A stretch of DNA of 34,377 nt from Mesorhizobium plurifarium (lineage in GTDB: Bacteria; Pseudomonadota; Alphaproteobacteria; Rhizobiales; Rhizobiaceae): positions 93,772-128,148 of the forward strand of contig CCNB01000045.1 of assembly GCA_000824785.1 (NCBI GenBank), given 5' to 3'. Each line of letters opens with the position of its first letter. The first letter of the stretch is position 1. The notes beneath the pieces were generated by a model. It ran no database searches. It worked only from the letters and a program-made list of their open reading frames with translations, and was not told the DNA's origin. Positions 31,445 through 34,377 of this stretch are shown piece by piece. A program made the translations under genes and the position numbers.

Positions 31445-32281
31445 ATGAGCGAGAGTTTTGAAAGGTCGGCTTCCGTCGGCGAGCTGGTGCTCAGCCTGCG
31501 CGGCATATCGAAGAATTTCGGCGCCGTCTCGGCGCTGACCGATATCGACTTCGACGTCCATGCCGGCGAGGTCGTAGCACTTGTCGGCGACAACGGCGCC
31601 GGCAAGTCGACGCTGGTCAAGATCCTGGCCGGCGTGCACCAGCCGAGCTCGGGAACGATCAATTTTCGCGGCCAGCCGGTCACGCTGCCCGACCCGCGCG
31701 CGGCGCTGACGCTCGGCATCGCCACGGTGTTCCAGGATCTCGCGCTCTGCGAGAACCTCGATGTGGTCGCCAACATTTTCCTCGGCAACGAGCTCAGCCC
31801 GCTGCGGCTGGATGAGGTGGCGATGGAGATGCGCGCCTGGACGCTGCTCAACGAATTGTCGGCGCGGATTCCCAGCGTGCGCGAGGCGGTCGCCTCGCTG
31901 TCCGGCGGCCAACGCCAGACGGTCGCCATCGCTCGCTCGCTGCTGCTCGAGCCGAAACTCATCCTGCTCGACGAGCCGACTGCGGCCCTCGGCGTCGCCC
32001 AGACGGCGGAGGTGCTCAACCTGATCGACCGCGTCCGGGCGCGCGGCCTCGGCGTCGTCATGATCAGCCACAACATGGAGGATGTCCGCGCCGTCGCCGA
32101 CCGCATCGTGGTGCTCAGACTCGGGCGCAACAACGGCGTCTTCGAGCCGGATGCCTCGAACCAGGATCTGGTGAGCGCCATCACCGGCGCTTCCAACAAC
32201 GCGGTGTCGCGTCGCGCCGAGCGCCTGCGCATGGAGCGCGATCACAGCGGCAGCGCGCAGGCCGGGGAGCAACGCCCATGA
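31445..32281 (+). CDS. Sugar ABC transporter ATP-binding protein, single-domain
   Basis: This 278-residue ATPase has one nucleotide-binding domain only: LVGDNGAGKSTLVKILAG (Walker A), LSGGQRQTVAIARSLLL (signature) and LILLDEPTAALG (Walker B), then VVMISHNMEDVRAVADR. XylG and RbsA carry two domains, so this is the shorter FrcA-like type, working as a homodimer. ATG 31445 follows AGGAAAGGCG. The gene overlaps the permease by 4 bases (ATGA), showing translational coupling. Confidence 0.93.
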   Translation: MSESFERSASVGELVLSLRGISKNFGAVSALTDIDFDVHAGEVVALVGDNGAGKSTLVKILAGVHQPSSGTINFRGQPVTLPDPRAALTLGIATVFQDLALCENLDVVANIFLGNELSPLRLDEVAMEMRAWTLLNELSARIPSVREAVASLSGGQRQTVAIARSLLLEPKLILLDEPTAALGVAQTAEVLNLIDRVRARGLGVVMISHNMEDVRAVADRIVVLRLGRNNGVFEPDASNQDLVSAITGASNNAVSRRAERLRMERDHSGSAQAGEQRP

Positions 32282-33534
32282 CGGACGTCAAGCAAAGCAC
32301 CTCCGCCCCACTGGCGCTCGACCGCGCCGATGCGCGGGTGAAACATGAAGCCGGCATCGGCGGCGCGGTCAGCGCCTTCCTCGACCGCGTGCGCAGCGGC
32401 GATCTCGGCTCGCTGCCGGTCATCGTCGGCCTCGTCGTCATTTGGACCGTGTTCACCAGCCTCAATCCGGTGTTCGTTTCCAGCAGCAATCTGGTCAATC
32501 TCCTGTTCGACTGCTCGACCGTCGGCGTCATCGCGCTCGGCATCGTCTGCGTGCTGATGGTCGGCGAGATTGACCTCTCGGTCGGCTCGATCAGCGGCTT
32601 CGCCTCGGCGATGGTCGGCACGCTCTGGGTCAACCAGGGCTGGCCGATCGCCCTCGCCATCCTTGCCGCGCTCGCCTTCGGCGCCCTGATCGGCTCGCTC
32701 TATGCCTTGCTGTTCAACCGCCTCGGCATGCCGAGCTTCGTTTCGACGCTGGCCGGCCTGCTCGCGGTGCTGGGCATGCAGCTCTACATCCTCGGTTCGA
32801 CCGGCTCGATCAACCTGCCATACGGCTCGGCCTTGGTGGATTTCGGCCAGCTGATGGTGATGCCGAAATGGGTCTCGCACACGCTGGCCGCGATCCCGGG
32901 CCTGGCGATGCTGGTCAGCGGGCTACGCACCGTCGCGCGCCGCCGCGCGGCCAACCTCTCGACGCCATCCGTAGCCGGGCTCATCCTGCGCGTCGCCACG
33001 ATCACCATCGGCCTCGAGCTGATCGTCGCCTACCTCAACCAGTCGCGCGGCATCCCCTGGATGTTCGGCCTGTTCGTCGGACTCGTCGTGGCCATGAATT
33101 ATGCGCTGACCCGCACCAAATGGGGGCGTTCGATGACCGCGGTCGGCGGCAACCGGGAGGCGGCGCGGCGCGCCGGCATCAAGGTGCGCGCCATCTATCT
33201 CAGCGCCTTCGCGCTGTGCTCGCTCTTCGCCGCGCTCGGCGGCGTGCTGGCGGCGGCGCGGCTCGCTTCCGCCAGCCAGCAAGCCGGCACCGGCGACGTG
33301 AACCTCAACGCCATCGCGGCCGCGGTCATCGGCGGCACCAGCCTGTTCGGCGGCCGCGGCAGCGCCTATTCCGCGCTGCTCGGCATCATCGTCATCCAGT
33401 CGATCGCCAGCGGGCTGACGCTGCTCGATCTGTCCTCGTCGCTTCGCTACATGATCACCGGTGCCGTTCTGGCCATCGCCGTGATCGTCGACTCCCTGGC
33501 GCGCCGTTCCCGTGCTTCGCACGGCCGCGCCTGA
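32278..33534 (+). CDS. Sugar ABC transporter permease (XylH/FrcC-type)
   Basis: The 418-residue inner-membrane protein belongs to the branched-chain/ribose permease superfamily: VLMVGEIDLSVGSISGFASA in the first third, about ten membrane segments, TRTKWGRSMTAVGGNREAAR-type loop and AAAVIGGTSLFGGRGSAYSA near the end, which is the usual ATPase-contact region. The N-terminal 45 residues are hydrophilic. ATG 32278 overlaps the ATPase stop codon. Together with the two preceding genes it forms a complete importer. Confidence 0.93.
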   Translation: MTDVKQSTSAPLALDRADARVKHEAGIGGAVSAFLDRVRSGDLGSLPVIVGLVVIWTVFTSLNPVFVSSSNLVNLLFDCSTVGVIALGIVCVLMVGEIDLSVGSISGFASAMVGTLWVNQGWPIALAILAALAFGALIGSLYALLFNRLGMPSFVSTLAGLLAVLGMQLYILGSTGSINLPYGSALVDFGQLMVMPKWVSHTLAAIPGLAMLVSGLRTVARRRAANLSTPSVAGLILRVATITIGLELIVAYLNQSRGIPWMFGLFVGLVVAMNYALTRTKWGRSMTAVGGNREAARRAGIKVRAIYLSAFALCSLFAALGGVLAAARLASASQQAGTGDVNLNAIAAAVIGGTSLFGGRGSAYSALLGIIVIQSIASGLTLLDLSSSLRYMITGAVLAIAVIVDSLARRSRASHGRA

Positions 33535-33558
33535 ACAGTTCAAACGAGAAGGGTACAC

Positions 33559-34287
33559 ATGGCTCACGATCTTTCGGGAAAAGTCGCCGCGGTCACCGGC
33601 GCGGCATCGGGCATCGGCCTCGAATGCGCCAGGGCGATGCTTACGGCCGGTGCCCGCGTCGTGCTGGTCGACCGCGCCGAGGACAGGCTGAAGGAGGTCG
33701 TCGCCGAACTCGGCGACGGCGCGATCCCGCTGGTGGTCGATCTCACCAGCCCCGCCAGCGTCGCGACCATGCTGCCCGGCATCCTCGACAAGACCGGCCA
33801 GCTCGACATTTTCCACGCCAATGCCGGCGCTTACGTCGGCGGCGAGATCCTCAACGGCGATCCGGATGCCTGGGACCGCATGCTGAACCTCAACATCAAC
33901 TCGGTGTTCCGCTCGGTGCACGCGGTGCTGCCGCATATGGTCGAGCGCAAGACCGGCGACATCATCGTCACCAGTTCCATCGCCGGCCTCGTGCCCGTCG
34001 TCTGGGAGCCGGTCTACACGGCCTCGAAACACGCCATACAGGCCTTCGTCCATACGCTGCGCCGGCAGGTCGCCAAGCACGGCCTACGCGTCGGCGCCGT
34101 GGCGCCGGGGCCAGTGGTGACGGCGCTGATCAGCGATTGGCCGAAGCAGAAGCTCGAGGACGAGCTGGCAGCCGGCGGGCTGATGCAGCCCACCGAGGTC
34201 GCGGACGCCGTCCTGTTCATGCTGACGCGGCCGAGAAACATCACCATCCGCGATCTGGTGATCCTGCCGCAGAGCAATGATTTGTAG
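33559..34287 (+). CDS. Short-chain dehydrogenase (ribitol/polyol-type)
   Basis: The 242-residue SDR has the NAD(P) loop TGAASGIG (13-20), the HANAGAY motif, the active-site Ser in VTSSIAG and the catalytic YTASK. The stretch VAPGPVVTALISDWPKQK and the end TIRDLVILPQSNDL fit what I recall of proteins called ribitol 2-dehydrogenase, but this is uncertain. It would oxidise a sugar alcohol or sugar to the ketose or lactone. It follows the permease by 24 bases as the last gene seen in the operon. GAGAAGGG lies before ATG 33559. The stop codon TAG (34285-34287) is part of the repeat that ends the window. No sugar kinase is visible downstream, because the window ends. Confidence 0.9.
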   Translation: MAHDLSGKVAAVTGAASGIGLECARAMLTAGARVVLVDRAEDRLKEVVAELGDGAIPLVVDLTSPASVATMLPGILDKTGQLDIFHANAGAYVGGEILNGDPDAWDRMLNLNINSVFRSVHAVLPHMVERKTGDIIVTSSIAGLVPVVWEPVYTASKHAIQAFVHTLRRQVAKHGLRVGAVAPGPVVTALISDWPKQKLEDELAAGGLMQPTEVADAVLFMLTRPRNITIRDLVILPQSNDL

Positions 34288-34377
34288 GCAGTAGGAAATA
34301 GGCAGTAGGGAATAGGGAAAGAGACTCTTGCGGCCGGCCGTTCAAGGCTGACCATCTCCTACTGCCTACTGCCTACT
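34284..34377. repeat. Tandem and inverted heptamer-like repeat at the window end
   Basis: GTAGGCAGTAGG (34284-34295) and TAGGCAGTAGGG shortly after repeat a GGCAGTA unit; the inverse CCTACTGCCTACTGCCTACT closes the window at 34358-34377. The arms flank about 40 unrelated bases. The dehydrogenase stop codon is inside the left arm. The element continues past the window. Confidence 0.75.

Noticed and set aside
30254..32272. A 672-residue minus-strand frame opposite the XylF-type operon
   Set aside because: Arg/Gly/Ala-rich composition with no domain; the plus-strand genes are well supported.

Overview
The window is GC-rich alphaproteobacterial DNA with the gene content and order expected of a Rhizobiales chromosome, most like Mesorhizobium. 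This rests on remembered synteny and family resemblance: glyQ/glyS, a DUF6101 gene beside ubiA, a BioR-type box before bioY, an agp-type alpha-galactoside operon, and several dispersed palindromic repeats. It is not a database match. No rRNA, tRNA, CRISPR array, transposase or phage gene was found. No intergenic stretch exceeds 300 bases.

Layout. Bases 1-3300 hold repeat DNA, a BioR operator, bioY translationally coupled to a DUF1284 cysteine-rich protein, and an exported TPR protein. Bases 3300-8100 hold a GNAT acetyltransferase and the two glycyl-tRNA synthetase genes. glyQ and glyS are separated by a small antisense ORF and by a DUF559 nuclease-like gene bracketed by an inverted pair of double hairpins. 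Bases 8100-9750 hold an extremely acidic repeat protein and two small exported proteins on the minus strand. Bases 9800-17600 are housekeeping: Sua5 (tRNA t6A), an FAD-linked 2-hydroxyacid dehydrogenase, a DUF6101 protein, a 51-bp inverted-repeat pair, ubiA (ubiquinone), a LysR regulator divergent from a phytanoyl-CoA-dioxygenase-like gene, and purD.

Bases 17586-27675 form a catabolic island for alpha-galactosides (melibiose, raffinose, stachyose). On the minus strand the order is agaL2, agpA (solute binding), agpB and agpC (permeases), agpD (fused ATPases), agaL1. The AraC-type activator gene agpT is divergent. Oligosaccharide import through AgpABCD would feed the two GH4 alpha-galactosidases.

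Bases 27700-34287 hold a GH25 lysozyme-like exported protein (minus strand), a second AraC regulator, and a XylF/XylG/XylH-type sugar ABC operon ending in a short-chain dehydrogenase. The layout suggests oxidation of an imported pentose or sugar alcohol; the substrate cannot be read from the sequence. The window ends in a tandem and inverted heptamer-like repeat that contains the dehydrogenase stop codon.

The most interesting signals are structural. The DUF559 gene sits inside an inverted pair of hairpin modules that differ only by compensated stem changes. Both ABC operons carry a near-identical GC-rich hairpin just after the binding-protein gene. Several different palindromic repeat families are dispersed among core genes.
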